From NCBI GenBank assembly GCA_947501105.1, contig CANMUP010000003.1:434001-498000 (forward strand): a stretch of DNA of 64,000 bases. The letters are read 5' to 3'. Origin of the DNA: an uncultured Flaviramulus sp. (GTDB lineage Bacteria > Bacteroidota > Bacteroidia > Flavobacteriales > Flavobacteriaceae). Every line of letters starts with the position of its first letter. Within the stretch, counting starts at the first letter, position 1. This document shows, in pieces, positions 47,418 to 57,852 of this stretch. A program made the position numbers and the translations under genes. Below the pieces are notes generated by a model that worked only from the letters and a program-made list of their open reading frames with translations, made no database searches and was not told where the DNA came from.

Positions 47418-48266
47418 GTGAAAATAAAACAATTAATTAAGAATGTTCAGTCATCAAAAAAGAATAAAATGTTAGGTTTATTAGCTCTTTTTTTAGGAAT
47501 TTCAACTCTAGTTGTTGGGTATTTTGCAACAAGAATAGATAGTAAAAACAATGAAGAATTTCATAAAGAAACAGTTCTTGAATTAGATACTATAAATACT
47601 AAAACTAAAAGGATTGGAAAAGATTTGAAGGAACATAAAGTTGCGGTAGACTCTTCAATAAATGGACTTGAGAAAAGTGATAAGGAAATTTCTATTGATG
47701 TTTCGCATATAAAAGAAGAGACAGCTAATAGTTCAAAAGAAATATTAGAAATAAAGAAGAGTCAAAAAACCAATTCTAATTATATAAAAGATATTAAGAC
47801 TACTACAGACAAAATTAGCTTTGATACAGCAAGTGCAAGGTTTTTTCAAGAAAATGATTTTTCTAAATACTCTAATTTTTTTATATATGGTTTTACAGTT
47901 TATAGCCATAGTTTAGAATTTAATAAACCATTTAAAAAATCCTATGGCAGTAGGGTGTATGTTGAATATGTTGATTATTCTGATTTAGAGTTAATTGAGT
48001 CAAATGATGGAAGTTATAATTATGAACTCAGATTAAAACAAAAATTTAAGAAAGTTGCAGGAGAAAGACAATTTTCCAATAATAGGTTTGTGTATAATGT
48101 GGGGGTAAGTTTTAAGCATGTTGCAAAAATTCAAAAACTGTATGGGATTGGTAGGTATGGAGAACCTTATTATAATTTTTGTGATTATTTTGTATTGTTA
48201 AATCATGAAAAACCATATACTTATGCTATTGGTCCACAGGATTGTGATATTTTTAAAGAAAGATAA
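47418..48266 (+). CDS. hypothetical membrane-anchored coiled-coil protein
   Basis: N-terminal TM (MLGLLALFLGISTLVVGYFATRI), long charged helical stretch, then a C-terminal domain; GTG start. Confidence 0.6.
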   Translation: MKIKQLIKNVQSSKKNKMLGLLALFLGISTLVVGYFATRIDSKNNEEFHKETVLELDTINTKTKRIGKDLKEHKVAVDSSINGLEKSDKEISIDVSHIKEETANSSKEILEIKKSQKTNSNYIKDIKTTTDKISFDTASARFFQENDFSKYSNFFIYGFTVYSHSLEFNKPFKKSYGSRVYVEYVDYSDLELIESNDGSYNYELRLKQKFKKVAGERQFSNNRFVYNVGVSFKHVAKIQKLYGIGRYGEPYYNFCDYFVLLNHEKPYTYAIGPQDCDIFKER

Positions 48267-48283
48267 AAGATGTTATGACCAAT

Positions 48284-49417
48284 ATGAAAAAACAAATCAC
48301 TATAATGCTAGTAGTTTTAATCCTAAACTGCAACACTTCAAAACAAAAGCAAACAGATACGGAACCTGTTTTAACATCTGTTTCAACTTCAAATAAAAAG
48401 CCCATTATTGGCATTCCAAAACTAAATTTAAAAGGAGCAAATACTTTAGTTCAATTGCCTTTACATTGCATCAACACAGAATATCCAAACAAGTTATCGC
48501 AAACTCTAGGTGGTGGTGAAGATTTAAAATCGCCTAGCGCCTTGCATCCAGCTTTTTATGGATGTTTCGATTGGCATTCATCGGTTCATGGGCATTGGAG
48601 TTTGGTGAGCCTGTTAAAACAATTCCCTAATATCGATAATGCAGAAGACATTAAACAACGCTTGCTTAAAAACATTTCAAAAGAAAACATAGAAAATGAA
48701 GTTCGATATTTTTATGGCAAGCACAACAAATCGTACGAGCGTACTTATGGTTGGGCTTGGTTGCTTAAACTTGCAGAAGAATTACATACTTGGGACGATG
48801 CAACAGCACGAACTTTAGAAACTAATTTGCAACCGCTAACTGATTTAATTGTTAGGAAATATATTGAGTTTCTACCTAAATTAAATTATCCAATCCGAGT
48901 TGGTGAACACCCCAATACCGCTTTCGGATTGTCTTTTGCTTGGGATTATGCTAATACCGTAAATAACGAAACTTTAAAAAGCCTAATTGAACAACGTGCC
49001 AAAGATTTTTACATGAAAGACGCTGGTTGTCCAATTACATGGGAGCCTGGTGGTTTCGATTTTTTATCGCCTTGCTTAGAAGAAGCTGCTTTAATGAAAC
49101 GCGTTTTGTCAACAGAAGAATTTAAAGTTTGGTTGGACGTTTTTCTGCCGCAATTAAAAGATGAAAATTTTAAGCTAGAAACAGGTGTTGTATCTGATAG
49201 GTCTGATGGTAAATTGGTGCATCTCGATGGCGTTAATTTTTCAAGAGCCTGGAGTTTAAATAAAATTGCTGAAGGTTTACCTGAATATAAGCACCTTAAA
49301 AATATAGCGTATCATCATATAAATTATTCTTTACCAAGTATTGTAGGTGATAGTTATGAGGGTGGGCATTGGTTAGGTAGTTTTGCTATTTACGCGCTTA
49401 ACTCAACTTCTAAATGA
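48284..49417 (+). CDS. DUF2891 family lipoprotein
   Basis: Lipobox ILNCNT; HPAFYGCFDWHSSVHGHWSLVSLLKQFP; EHPNTAFGLSFAWDYA; WEPGGFDFLSPCLEEAALMKRVL. Confidence 0.88.
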   Translation: MKKQITIMLVVLILNCNTSKQKQTDTEPVLTSVSTSNKKPIIGIPKLNLKGANTLVQLPLHCINTEYPNKLSQTLGGGEDLKSPSALHPAFYGCFDWHSSVHGHWSLVSLLKQFPNIDNAEDIKQRLLKNISKENIENEVRYFYGKHNKSYERTYGWAWLLKLAEELHTWDDATARTLETNLQPLTDLIVRKYIEFLPKLNYPIRVGEHPNTAFGLSFAWDYANTVNNETLKSLIEQRAKDFYMKDAGCPITWEPGGFDFLSPCLEEAALMKRVLSTEEFKVWLDVFLPQLKDENFKLETGVVSDRSDGKLVHLDGVNFSRAWSLNKIAEGLPEYKHLKNIAYHHINYSLPSIVGDSYEGGHWLGSFAIYALNSTSK

Positions 49418-50646
49418 TTAAAAACTGGTTTAAAAACATTGGTCCAGGACCATTAGTGGCTGCGGCTTTTATTGGCCCAGGTACAGTAACCGTTTGTACA
49501 CTTGCTGGTGTGGGTTTTGGGTATGCATTGCTTTGGGCTATGTTACTCTCTATAATTGCGACTGTTGTTTTACAAGAAATGGCTGCTAGATTAGGGATTA
49601 TTTCTCAAAAAGGATTGTCCGAAGTTATAAGAAGTGAAATTAAAAATCCAGTTTTTAAAACCTTAGCCATTATATTAATACTTTCTGCTATTGTTATTGG
49701 TAACACAGCTTATGAAGCAGGAAATATTAGTGGTGGGGTTCTAGGTTTAGAAACTATCGTGGGTAATCCAAGTGTTTCTGTTGCTGGTATGTCTATTAAT
49801 TTGTTGAGTATTGTTATAGGGCTTGTTGCTTTTGTTTTATTATATATTGGTAATTATAAAGTATTAGAAAAAGTATTAGTATCTCTAGTAATATTAATGA
49901 GTATTGCTTTTTTAGTAACTGCAATTATTACGAAACCAAATGTTTCAGAAATTTTAAAAGGTGCTTTTATTCCTAAATTCCCAAAAGATAGTATTCTAAC
50001 CATTATTGCCTTAATAGGAACAACAGTTGTACCGTATAATTTGTTTTTACATGCGTCTTTAGTAAAAGAGAAGTGGCATCATAAAAGTGATTTAAAATTT
50101 GCTAGAAAAGATACTATAATAGCGGTTGTTTTAGGTGGATTAGTATCCATGTGTATTATTATTTCGGCGGCTTCTATTCAAACTCAAGATATAAACAATG
50201 CGGCAGATTTAGCCAAAGGATTAGAGCCTTTGTTTGGTAGTTTTGCAAAATACTTCTTAGCTATTGGGTTATTTGCTGCTGGCATAACAAGTGCTATAAC
50301 TGCACCTTTAGCAGCGGCTTTTGTAGCTAGTGGTTGTTTAGGTTGGTCTACCAACATGAAAGCAAAAAAGTTTAGAGCAGTTTGGGGCTTTATTCTGTTA
50401 GTAGGGGTTATATCTTCTTCTTTAGGAATAAAATCAATAGAAATTATAAAATTTGCTCAAGTGGCTAACGGTATTTTGTTGCCTGTTATTGCTGGATTTT
50501 TAATTTGGATTATGAACAAACAATCCGTTTTAGGAGCTTATAAAAACAATGTAAAGCAAAATGTTTTTGGCTTTATTATCTTAGGAATTAGTATCTTACT
50601 ATCGGTTGCTACGCTTAATAAAGTATTTCATTTAAACCTTTTTTAG
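49414..50646 (+). CDS. Nramp family divalent metal transporter-like protein
   Basis: GPGPLVAAAFIGPGTVTVCTLAGVGFGYALLWA; VPYNLFLHASLVKEKW; AAGITSAITAPLAAAFVASG. Confidence 0.92.
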   Translation: MIKNWFKNIGPGPLVAAAFIGPGTVTVCTLAGVGFGYALLWAMLLSIIATVVLQEMAARLGIISQKGLSEVIRSEIKNPVFKTLAIILILSAIVIGNTAYEAGNISGGVLGLETIVGNPSVSVAGMSINLLSIVIGLVAFVLLYIGNYKVLEKVLVSLVILMSIAFLVTAIITKPNVSEILKGAFIPKFPKDSILTIIALIGTTVVPYNLFLHASLVKEKWHHKSDLKFARKDTIIAVVLGGLVSMCIIISAASIQTQDINNAADLAKGLEPLFGSFAKYFLAIGLFAAGITSAITAPLAAAFVASGCLGWSTNMKAKKFRAVWGFILLVGVISSSLGIKSIEIIKFAQVANGILLPVIAGFLIWIMNKQSVLGAYKNNVKQNVFGFIILGISILLSVATLNKVFHLNLF

Positions 50647-51386
50647 TGCAAAATTTTAAGATTGATATCAATGTAGATTTAGGTGAAGGCGTTGGTAACG
50701 AATCTCAATTAATGCCTTATATCTCTAGCTGTAATATAGCTTGTGGCGGTCATGCTGGAGATGCAGAAACCATGAGGGCAGTTGTAAGATTAGCAAAAGA
50801 ACATGGTGTAAAGATTGGTGCACACCCATCGTTTCCTGATAAAGAAAATTTTGGTAGAATGCCTATGGAAATGCCTTCTGTGGTTTTGTATAAATCGATA
50901 AAAAAGCAGATAAGAGATTTGTTAAGTGTTTTAAAAGACGAACACGCAAGATTGTGCCATATCAAACCACATGGCGCGCTTTATAATTTAGCAGCAGTAG
51001 ATGAAAAGATTGCTAAAACTATTATTGAAGCTATAAAAAGCATAGCATTGCCAGTAAAATTGTATGTGCCTTACAAATCGGTTATTGCAGATGTTGCTAT
51101 TAAGAACAATGTATCAATAATTTACGAAGCTTTTGCGGACAGAAATTATAATGCAGATTTAACGTTGGTGCCAAGAAATAAAGAATATGCGTTAATTGGT
51201 GATAGTAACGCTTTGTTTAACCATGTTTATAGAATGATTACAACTCAAAAAGTTAAAACAATAAACGGTTCAGAAATAGCAATTATAGCTGATACATTTT
51301 GTGTTCATGGAGATCATCCTAAAGCAGTAAATTTAGTTAAAACTCTTAGGGCAAACTTGGAGGCAAAAGGAGTAAATGTTGCTTAG
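50646..51386 (+). CDS. pxpA: 5-oxoprolinase subunit PxpA (LamB/YcsF family)
   Basis: IDINVDLGEGVGNESQLMPYISSCNIACGGHAGDAETM; HIKPHGALYN; GTG start. Confidence 0.96.
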   Translation: MQNFKIDINVDLGEGVGNESQLMPYISSCNIACGGHAGDAETMRAVVRLAKEHGVKIGAHPSFPDKENFGRMPMEMPSVVLYKSIKKQIRDLLSVLKDEHARLCHIKPHGALYNLAAVDEKIAKTIIEAIKSIALPVKLYVPYKSVIADVAIKNNVSIIYEAFADRNYNADLTLVPRNKEYALIGDSNALFNHVYRMITTQKVKTINGSEIAIIADTFCVHGDHPKAVNLVKTLRANLEAKGVNVA

Positions 51387-51392
51387 TTTTTT

Positions 51393-52124
51393 ATGACTTT
51401 TAATCTTGTATACAGACCTTATGGAGAACGTTCAATCTTAATTGAATGGCCATCGGTAATTGATGAAGACACACTGTTTAATGTGTTGTCTTTTAAAGAT
51501 AAAATACTAAAAGAAAATATTGAATTAATTATTGAGATAAATCATGCATATAATTCATTGTTAATTGTTTATAAAAATTATTTAATTGATTTCAATAATC
51601 AAGTTTCTTTACTAAAAAAAATTTATAAACAAAAAGAAAAGCTTATTGGGTCTGTTTTCAAACAGTGGAGGATTCCTGTATGTTATGATGCCGTTTTTGG
51701 TATCGATTTAGAAGCAATGTCGCAATCAAAAAGCTTTTCAAAAGAAGATATTATTAAGCGTCATTCACAAGCCACTTATACAGTTTATTTTATTGGGTTC
51801 TTACCTGGGTTTTTATACTTAGGAGGCTTAGACGAAGCTCTTCATTTTCCAAGAAAAGAGACGCCTAGATTGAAAATAAAAAAAGGAGCAGTGGCTATTG
51901 GAGGAAATCAAACTGGTGTTTACCCTAATGAGAGTCCAGGAGGTTGGAACATTATTGGAAACACTCCAATTTCTTTTTTTGATGTAACAAGTAATAATCC
52001 TTGTTTTGCTAAATCTGGCGATCGTATAAAGTTTCACCCAATTTCATTAGAAAAATATCGCGATATAGAAACTCTAGTAAATGCAGGTGTTTACCAAATG
52101 GAAAGTGAGGTATTAGATGGTTAA
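51393..52124 (+). CDS. pxpB: 5-oxoprolinase subunit PxpB
   Basis: IPVCYDAVFGIDLEAMSQ; YTVYFIGFLPGFLYLGGLDEALHFPRKETPRLKIKKGAVAIGGNQTGVYPNESPGGWNIIGNTP. Confidence 0.96.
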   Translation: MTFNLVYRPYGERSILIEWPSVIDEDTLFNVLSFKDKILKENIELIIEINHAYNSLLIVYKNYLIDFNNQVSLLKKIYKQKEKLIGSVFKQWRIPVCYDAVFGIDLEAMSQSKSFSKEDIIKRHSQATYTVYFIGFLPGFLYLGGLDEALHFPRKETPRLKIKKGAVAIGGNQTGVYPNESPGGWNIIGNTPISFFDVTSNNPCFAKSGDRIKFHPISLEKYRDIETLVNAGVYQMESEVLDG

Positions 52125-52965
52125 AGTAATAAAGCCTGGATTTTTCTCAACCATTCAAGATTTTGGGAGAATGGGTTGCCAACATTATGGTGTACCATAT
52201 TCTGGGGTTATGGATTCTTATTCGGCATCTATTGCTAATGCCATTTTGGGCAATAATAAGAATGCTGCAGTTATTGAAATGACCATGACTGGAGCAACGC
52301 TACAATTTAATTGTGATACAATTATTTGCATTTCTGGAGCAGATATGTCGCCTCAACTCAACTCAAATAAAATAAAACCCCATAAAAGTATTCCAGTGAA
52401 AACTGGAGATGTTTTGTCTTTTGGCAAGCTTAATTATGGCTTTAGAAGTTATTTAGCTGTTTCTGGCGGGTTTAATACTGAAGTTATTATGGATAGTCGA
52501 AGTATGTATAGAGACATCACCAGTAAGCTTGTACTTAGTAAAAATTATGAGTTACCAATATCAAATTTTATTTTAAACAACATAAAGCATGCTAGCATTA
52601 AAGTAAATACAAGTCATTTTACTTCAAAACAAATTGAAGTTTTTAAAGGACCAGAATTTGATTTACTTTCTGTTGAACAACAAGAAAAACTATTTTCAAC
52701 AGCATTTACTATTTCAAAAGAAAACAATAGAATGGCTTATCAATTTAATGAAACTCTGGTTAATGATTTGCCATCTATAATCACATCTTCTGTGCTTCCA
52801 GGCACAATTCAATTAACACCTTCTGGCAAGCTTATTATTTTAATGAAGGATTGCCAAACAACTGGCGGTTACCCAAGAGTATTACAGCTAAAAGAAACTT
52901 CAATTAATATTTTGTCACAAAAGTTTACGGGTCAAAACATTACATTTAAATTAGTTAAAAATTAA
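52117..52965 (+). CDS. pxpC: 5-oxoprolinase subunit PxpC (biotin-dependent carboxyltransferase-like)
   Basis: VIKPGFFSTIQDFGRMGCQHYGVPYSGVMD; LAVSGGFNTEVIMDSRSMY; LMKDCQTTGGYPRVLQ. Confidence 0.96.
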   Translation: MVKVIKPGFFSTIQDFGRMGCQHYGVPYSGVMDSYSASIANAILGNNKNAAVIEMTMTGATLQFNCDTIICISGADMSPQLNSNKIKPHKSIPVKTGDVLSFGKLNYGFRSYLAVSGGFNTEVIMDSRSMYRDITSKLVLSKNYELPISNFILNNIKHASIKVNTSHFTSKQIEVFKGPEFDLLSVEQQEKLFSTAFTISKENNRMAYQFNETLVNDLPSIITSSVLPGTIQLTPSGKLIILMKDCQTTGGYPRVLQLKETSINILSQKFTGQNITFKLVKN

Positions 52966-53030
52966 GAAAACTTTATACTTTTTTAAGGTAAGTAATGCAT
53001 AGTTTTACGACGTATACCAAAAAAATATGT

Positions 53031-53771
53031 ATGATGCATAAACTTTTATTAATTGCAATAGTAGCAGTTCTTTTTGTTAGTTGTAAAAAAGAAAACGTTT
53101 TTAGTGCTCAAAAAATCGTTGATAAATCTATTGAGGTTTCTGGTGGCAAAAAAATAGATAATGCAACTATCGATTTTAATTTTAGAAATAGGCATTATAA
53201 AGCTAAACGTAGCAACGGTGCATATCAATTGGAAAGGAAGTTTAGCGACTCTATTAATGTGATAAAAGATGTATTATCTAACGAAGGGTTTAAGCGCTAC
53301 GCTAATAACGAACTGGTAAAAGTGCAAGATAGTATGATTCCAAGGTATTCGGCTTCTGTGAACTCGGTTCACTATTTTTCTGTATTGCCATATGGATTGA
53401 ATGATGCTGCGGTTAACAAACAATATTTGAATACAGTAGAGTTAAAGGGTAAATATTATCATAAAATTAAAATCTCTTTTAAGCAAGAAGGAGGTGGAGA
53501 AGATTTTGATGATGTGTTTGTTTATTGGATTGATATAAAGTCATTTAAGGTAGTTTATATTGCCTATTCTTATGCTGAACCTGATGGCTTAGGGTTACGC
53601 TTTAGAGAAGCTTATAATGAGCGTTATGTTAAAGGTGTTAGATTTGTAGATTACAATAATTATAAACCAAAAGAAGTTTCAGCAACTTTAGAAAAACTTG
53701 ATGACTTATTTGAAAATGATAAGTTACAACTACTTTCAAAAATTGAACTCGATAATATATCGGTTAATTAA
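53031..53771 (+). CDS. DUF6503-like lipoprotein
   Basis: Lipobox LFVSCKK; YHKIKISFKQEGGGEDFDDVFVYWIDIKSFKVVYIAYSY; track start 52995 probably too early. Confidence 0.65.
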   Translation: MMHKLLLIAIVAVLFVSCKKENVFSAQKIVDKSIEVSGGKKIDNATIDFNFRNRHYKAKRSNGAYQLERKFSDSINVIKDVLSNEGFKRYANNELVKVQDSMIPRYSASVNSVHYFSVLPYGLNDAAVNKQYLNTVELKGKYYHKIKISFKQEGGGEDFDDVFVYWIDIKSFKVVYIAYSYAEPDGLGLRFREAYNERYVKGVRFVDYNNYKPKEVSATLEKLDDLFENDKLQLLSKIELDNISVN

Positions 53772-54273
53772 TTTCTAAGACTTGATCTGTAATTTTTCCA
53801 TCAATTATGGTAATAATGTATAAGTTACCATTGTTGTTATCATCAATATGTTCATACTTCTTATAGCCTAAAATAGAATTTACAAACGTAGGCGTGCTAT
53901 TGCTATGACCAACTATTAAAACGGTTTTATCCTTTGTGTTATTTAAAAATGCTTCCTTATCAAGATTGCGAGGGTGGTAAAGTATTAATTCTAGCTCATT
54001 TTTTATAGCAATAGGTTTTGCTGTTTCTTTTGTTCTGTTATAACCGGTAGAATATACAGCATCAAACTTTATATGCTTTAGTATATTATTCCAATGTTCA
54101 GCACGTTTTTTACCAACTTCAGTTAAATGCGGATTTTTATTTGTTTTATCACTTCTATCTTTTTCTGCATGACGAATAAAGTAATACGTTGTAGTTTTTG
54201 CGGACTCTTCATTCTGACTAAAGCTAGGAAATGTAAATATTAATAAGAAGAATACGATGAATAACTGTTTCAT
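53764..54273 (-). CDS. histidine phosphatase family protein, secreted
   Basis: YYFIRHAEKDRSDKTNKNPHLTEVGKKRAEHW; VYSTGYNRTKETAKPIA; VLIVGHSNSTPTFV. Confidence 0.93.
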   Translation of the reverse strand: MKQLFIVFFLLIFTFPSFSQNEESAKTTTYYFIRHAEKDRSDKTNKNPHLTEVGKKRAEHWNNILKHIKFDAVYSTGYNRTKETAKPIAIKNELELILYHPRNLDKEAFLNNTKDKTVLIVGHSNSTPTFVNSILGYKKYEHIDDNNNGNLYIITIIDGKITDQVLEIN

Positions 54274-54282
54274 AATGTTTTT

Positions 54283-54834
54283 TTAAATTTTGTTATTAAA
54301 TACTTTTGTCATAACTACCATACCTCTTAAATGTTGATGGATTAAGTTAAAATCTAAGCTAATTTTGTCTATTGTTTTAAACCCTTGTTTTTCATAAAAC
54401 TTAAGAGCCTGCATTTGTGTATCCATGGCTTTTAACCATAAAAGCTTGTTCTGTTTCAGAATGGCTTGTTGTTCTATCCAACTAAAAAGTTGCCTGGCGA
54501 TACCTTTGCCTTGTACTTCATTGCTAAGGTAAATTCTGTGTATAAAAGTAGCATTTTTTTTGGCTATTTCACTCGTGCTAGTATTATATAAATAACGTAC
54601 AATACCAACTCTTTTTAAATTATGAACAACAAAGCAGTAAATAGCATTTACTTCGTTTAATTCATTCTTTAAATTTTCTTCTGAAAAACAATGGTTCAAA
54701 TACCAGTTACAATCCTCATTCACCCATAAATGTTTATAAGCAGGCGGATAAATTTTTTGCATTAAATCCATCAAGCTATTCTGATCACTTATGGTAATGT
54801 TTTCTAGATGTAAGCTAGTTGAAATTGAAATCAT
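54283..54834 (-). CDS. GNAT family N-acetyltransferase
   Basis: IHRIYLSNEVQGKGIARQLFSWIEQQA; ALKFYEKQGFKTI. Confidence 0.92.
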   Translation of the reverse strand: MISISTSLHLENITISDQNSLMDLMQKIYPPAYKHLWVNEDCNWYLNHCFSEENLKNELNEVNAIYCFVVHNLKRVGIVRYLYNTSTSEIAKKNATFIHRIYLSNEVQGKGIARQLFSWIEQQAILKQNKLLWLKAMDTQMQALKFYEKQGFKTIDKISLDFNLIHQHLRGMVVMTKVFNNKI

Positions 54835-54840
54835 AAGGAA

Positions 54841-55539
54841 TTAAGCTAATTCTAAAGCAACTTCTATCATTTCCTTAAAAGTTGTTTCTCGTTCTTTACT
54901 TGTGGTACGTTCTCCAGTAACTAAAGAGTCAGATATAGTTAAAATAGACAGCGCGTTTACATTGTGCTTTGCCGCTACAGTATATAAGCCCGCACTTTCC
55001 ATTTCAACACAAAGAACACCAAATTTAGACCACTTTTTGTACGATTCAAAATCGTCTGTATAAAATTCATCCGAAGTAAAAACATTACCAGCTTTTAAAG
55101 GAATATTTTTTTTTCTAGCAATGTCTACAGCTTTTTGAAATAATTCAAAGTTGGCAGTAGGAGCGTAGTCTGCACCACCAAAACGCAATTCGTTAACACC
55201 AGAATTTGAAGATGCTGCCATAGCCAAAACAATATCTCTTATTTTAATGTGTTTTTGGTATGAACCAGCACTACCAACTCTAATTAAGTTTTTAACATCA
55301 TATTCAGTAATGAGTTCATGAGCATAAATAGATATTGAAGGGACGCCCATACCTGTGCCCATAACCGAAATGCGATTTCCGTTAAAAGTTCCTGTATAAC
55401 CATACATACCTCTTATTTTATTAAAACAAACTGGGTTTTCAAAAAATGTTTCTGCAATCCATTTAGCACGCAGTGGGTCCCCAGGAAGTAAAATAGTTTT
55501 AGCAATGTCTCCCTTTTTTGCTTCAATATGTACACTCAT
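54841..55539 (-). CDS. deoD: purine-nucleoside phosphorylase
   Basis: [69 protein letters not shown]; track start 55572 is upstream. Confidence 0.96.
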   Translation of the reverse strand: MSVHIEAKKGDIAKTILLPGDPLRAKWIAETFFENPVCFNKIRGMYGYTGTFNGNRISVMGTGMGVPSISIYAHELITEYDVKNLIRVGSAGSYQKHIKIRDIVLAMAASSNSGVNELRFGGADYAPTANFELFQKAVDIARKKNIPLKAGNVFTSDEFYTDDFESYKKWSKFGVLCVEMESAGLYTVAAKHNVNALSILTISDSLVTGERTTSKERETTFKEMIEVALELA

Positions 55540-55549
55540 TTTTTTTGTT

Positions 55550-56218
55550 TTAATAATTAGAATTTGATGCATTTCCAGTCACTATAGCAATCCCAGAAGA
55601 TGTCCCTAAGCGACTTACACCAAGGTTTATATACTCCAATGCAGTTTTAGTGTCTTTTATGCCACCAGAGGCTTTAATTTTAATACATTTATCTTTAGCC
55701 ACACTTTTCATAAGCTTTATATCATGAATGGTAGCTCCTCCAGTTCCAAACCCAGTAGATGTTTTTATAAAATCAGCTCCACTTTGTATGGCGAGCTCAC
55801 TAGCTTTTATAATTTCTAATTCTTCTAAGTAACATGTTTCTAAAATAACTTTTAATACCTTGTTGGGCATAACTTTTTTAACCGCTTCAATATCTTTCCA
55901 AACCGCATCAAAATCTTTACTTTTAAGAAATCCTAAGTTGATGACCATATCAATTTCGTCTGCTCCATTATTTAAAGCAGATTCGGCTTCTGCTACTTTT
56001 GCTTGTGTAGACATAGATCCTAATGGGAATCCAATAACACTGCAAACTTTCACATTACTATTTTTTAAATAGTCTTTAGCAAAAAGGACATTGCAACTGT
56101 TTACACAAACTGAGAAAAATTGGTGCTCTACAGCTTCTTCACAAAGCTTTATAATATCAGTTTTTGTTGCTGTAGGTTTTAAAAGTGTGTGATCTATATA
56201 TGTATTTAAAAGTTTCAT
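55550..56218 (-). CDS. deoC: deoxyribose-phosphate aldolase
   Basis: [50 protein letters not shown]. Confidence 0.96.
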   Translation of the reverse strand: MKLLNTYIDHTLLKPTATKTDIIKLCEEAVEHQFFSVCVNSCNVLFAKDYLKNSNVKVCSVIGFPLGSMSTQAKVAEAESALNNGADEIDMVINLGFLKSKDFDAVWKDIEAVKKVMPNKVLKVILETCYLEELEIIKASELAIQSGADFIKTSTGFGTGGATIHDIKLMKSVAKDKCIKIKASGGIKDTKTALEYINLGVSRLGTSSGIAIVTGNASNSNY

Positions 56219-56383
56219 AGTAATGCTAAAATTAAGTTTATTTTTTGAATAAAAAAGGGATTAAATGCAAACAATTTATAAAACACTAATATGCTTATAA
56301 AAATTGTTTTCAAACTATGATTTAAGTCAGTTTTTTGTTATTTGTTTGATGCTAATTTTGTTATAAATAATAACTCAATTACC

Positions 56384-57037
56384 ATGAAAAAAACAATTTT
56401 TACAGCTTTAATTGCATGTTTTATGTTTAATGCAATTAGTGCACAAGAGAACGAAACCAATTCAACTACAAACTTTAGTAAATGGCAAGTTAGATTACGT
56501 GCTATTGCTGTAGTTCCAAATGAATCTGCTACTATACAAACTATTGGTGGCGATGTACAAATATCTAATGCTTATGTTCCTGAATTAGATTTCACCTATT
56601 TTTTTACTAAAAATATAGCTGCAGAATTAATTTTGGCTACCACAAAGCACGATGTTAAAGCCATTTCTACTGCTGCGGGAGATATTCCGTTAGGGGATGT
56701 TTGGTTATTACCACCAACACTTACACTACAATATCATTTAGATGGAGATGTAGTACGCCCTTATTTGGGAGCAGGTTTAAATTACACATTATTTTATAAT
56801 GAAAGTGCAGGACCTGTAGCAGATAAAGTTAGTTACGATAGTGCCTTAGGGTTTGCCTTTCAAGTCGGTTTTGATATTGATATAGATGATACTTGGTTTA
56901 TTAACCTAGACGCAAAATACTTGTTGTTAAACACAGATGTTACCGTTAATGCTACAACTGCTTTAAATGCTACAGTTGGTGCTGATGTAGATATTAATCC
57001 ATTTATAGCCGGTATAGGCTTTGGAATGCGATTTTAA
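56384..57037 (+). CDS. OmpW family outer membrane protein
   Basis: Signal peptide (MKKTIFTALIACFMFNAISAQ); WQVRLRAIAVVPNESA; LPPTLTLQYHL; VRPYLGAGLNYTLFY. Confidence 0.92.
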   Translation: MKKTIFTALIACFMFNAISAQENETNSTTNFSKWQVRLRAIAVVPNESATIQTIGGDVQISNAYVPELDFTYFFTKNIAAELILATTKHDVKAISTAAGDIPLGDVWLLPPTLTLQYHLDGDVVRPYLGAGLNYTLFYNESAGPVADKVSYDSALGFAFQVGFDIDIDDTWFINLDAKYLLLNTDVTVNATTALNATVGADVDINPFIAGIGFGMRF

Positions 57038-57054
57038 TTAAAATTTAGACATAT

Positions 57055-57096
57055 AAAAAAAGCTAAACAACTCTTTCGAGTTTTGTTTAGCTTTTT
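57055..57096. terminator. bidirectional intrinsic terminator
   Basis: AAAAAGCTAAACAA-CTC-tttc-GAG-TTTTGTTTAGCTTTTT between convergent genes. Confidence 0.85.
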
Positions 57097-57114
57097 AATT
57101 AATTTGAGTTAGTC

Positions 57115-57852
57115 TTAACTTTTTTGATATACACTATCAGCTTTTAAAGCATCTTCTTCTTTGAAAGTTTTAATGTACTGTTTAAATATTTTAGAATTTC
57201 TTTTTGGGCGTGTTTTATTAATAAGTTCTATACCATAACGAATTCCAACTCTATCTGCGCCAGATTCTATATATTTTATGGCTGTTTCATAATCTTCAAT
57301 ACCATCAAAAGCAGCTATTTTAATGCTGTCTTTCACTGTTTTTTTTATAATCTTCACGGTTGTTAGAGTAGAGCCTCCTTTAGAAAAACCACTAGATGTT
57401 TTTATATAATCTACTTTTGCATCTAAACAAATCTCACAGATTCTAATAATTTCATTTTTGTTTAATTCAGAAATTTCTATAATTACTTTTAAAGGAGTTT
57501 CGCCAATAGCCAATTTTACATCAGTAATGTCTTTTAATACAGAAACATAATTTTTGCTTTTAAGTAATCCTTGATTAATTACCATTTCAATTTCGTCTGC
57601 ACCATCATTTAAAGCTTGCTTCGCTTCGTATACCTTTGATGCTGTTGCCATTGCTCCTAATGGAAATCCAATAGGTGAACATACTTTAATATTAGTGCTA
57701 CTTAGTAACTGTTTAGCTAAAGAAACATAATAGCTATTAACATTAACAGCATAATAATTGTTTTTTTGCGCAGTTAAGCATAATTCAATAACATCTCTTT
57801 CTGTAGTAGACGGATGTAATAATGTGTATTCTATATAATTAACAATATGCAT
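57115..57852 (-). CDS. deoxyribose-phosphate aldolase-like paralog with altered catalytic positions
   Basis: Alignable to 55550-56218: GADEIEMVINQG, YIKTSSGFSKGGST, IKIAAFDGIED. Confidence 0.85.
   Translation of the reverse strand: MHIVNYIEYTLLHPSTTERDVIELCLTAQKNNYYAVNVNSYYVSLAKQLLSSTNIKVCSPIGFPLGAMATASKVYEAKQALNDGADEIEMVINQGLLKSKNYVSVLKDITDVKLAIGETPLKVIIEISELNKNEIIRICEICLDAKVDYIKTSSGFSKGGSTLTTVKIIKKTVKDSIKIAAFDGIEDYETAIKYIESGADRVGIRYGIELINKTRPKRNSKIFKQYIKTFKEEDALKADSVYQKS

Noticed and set aside
56269-56309. AAACAATTT/AAATTGTTT inverted repeat upstream of ompW
   Set aside because: Low-complexity AT-rich arms with a 23-nt loop; could be chance, with no supporting second copy.
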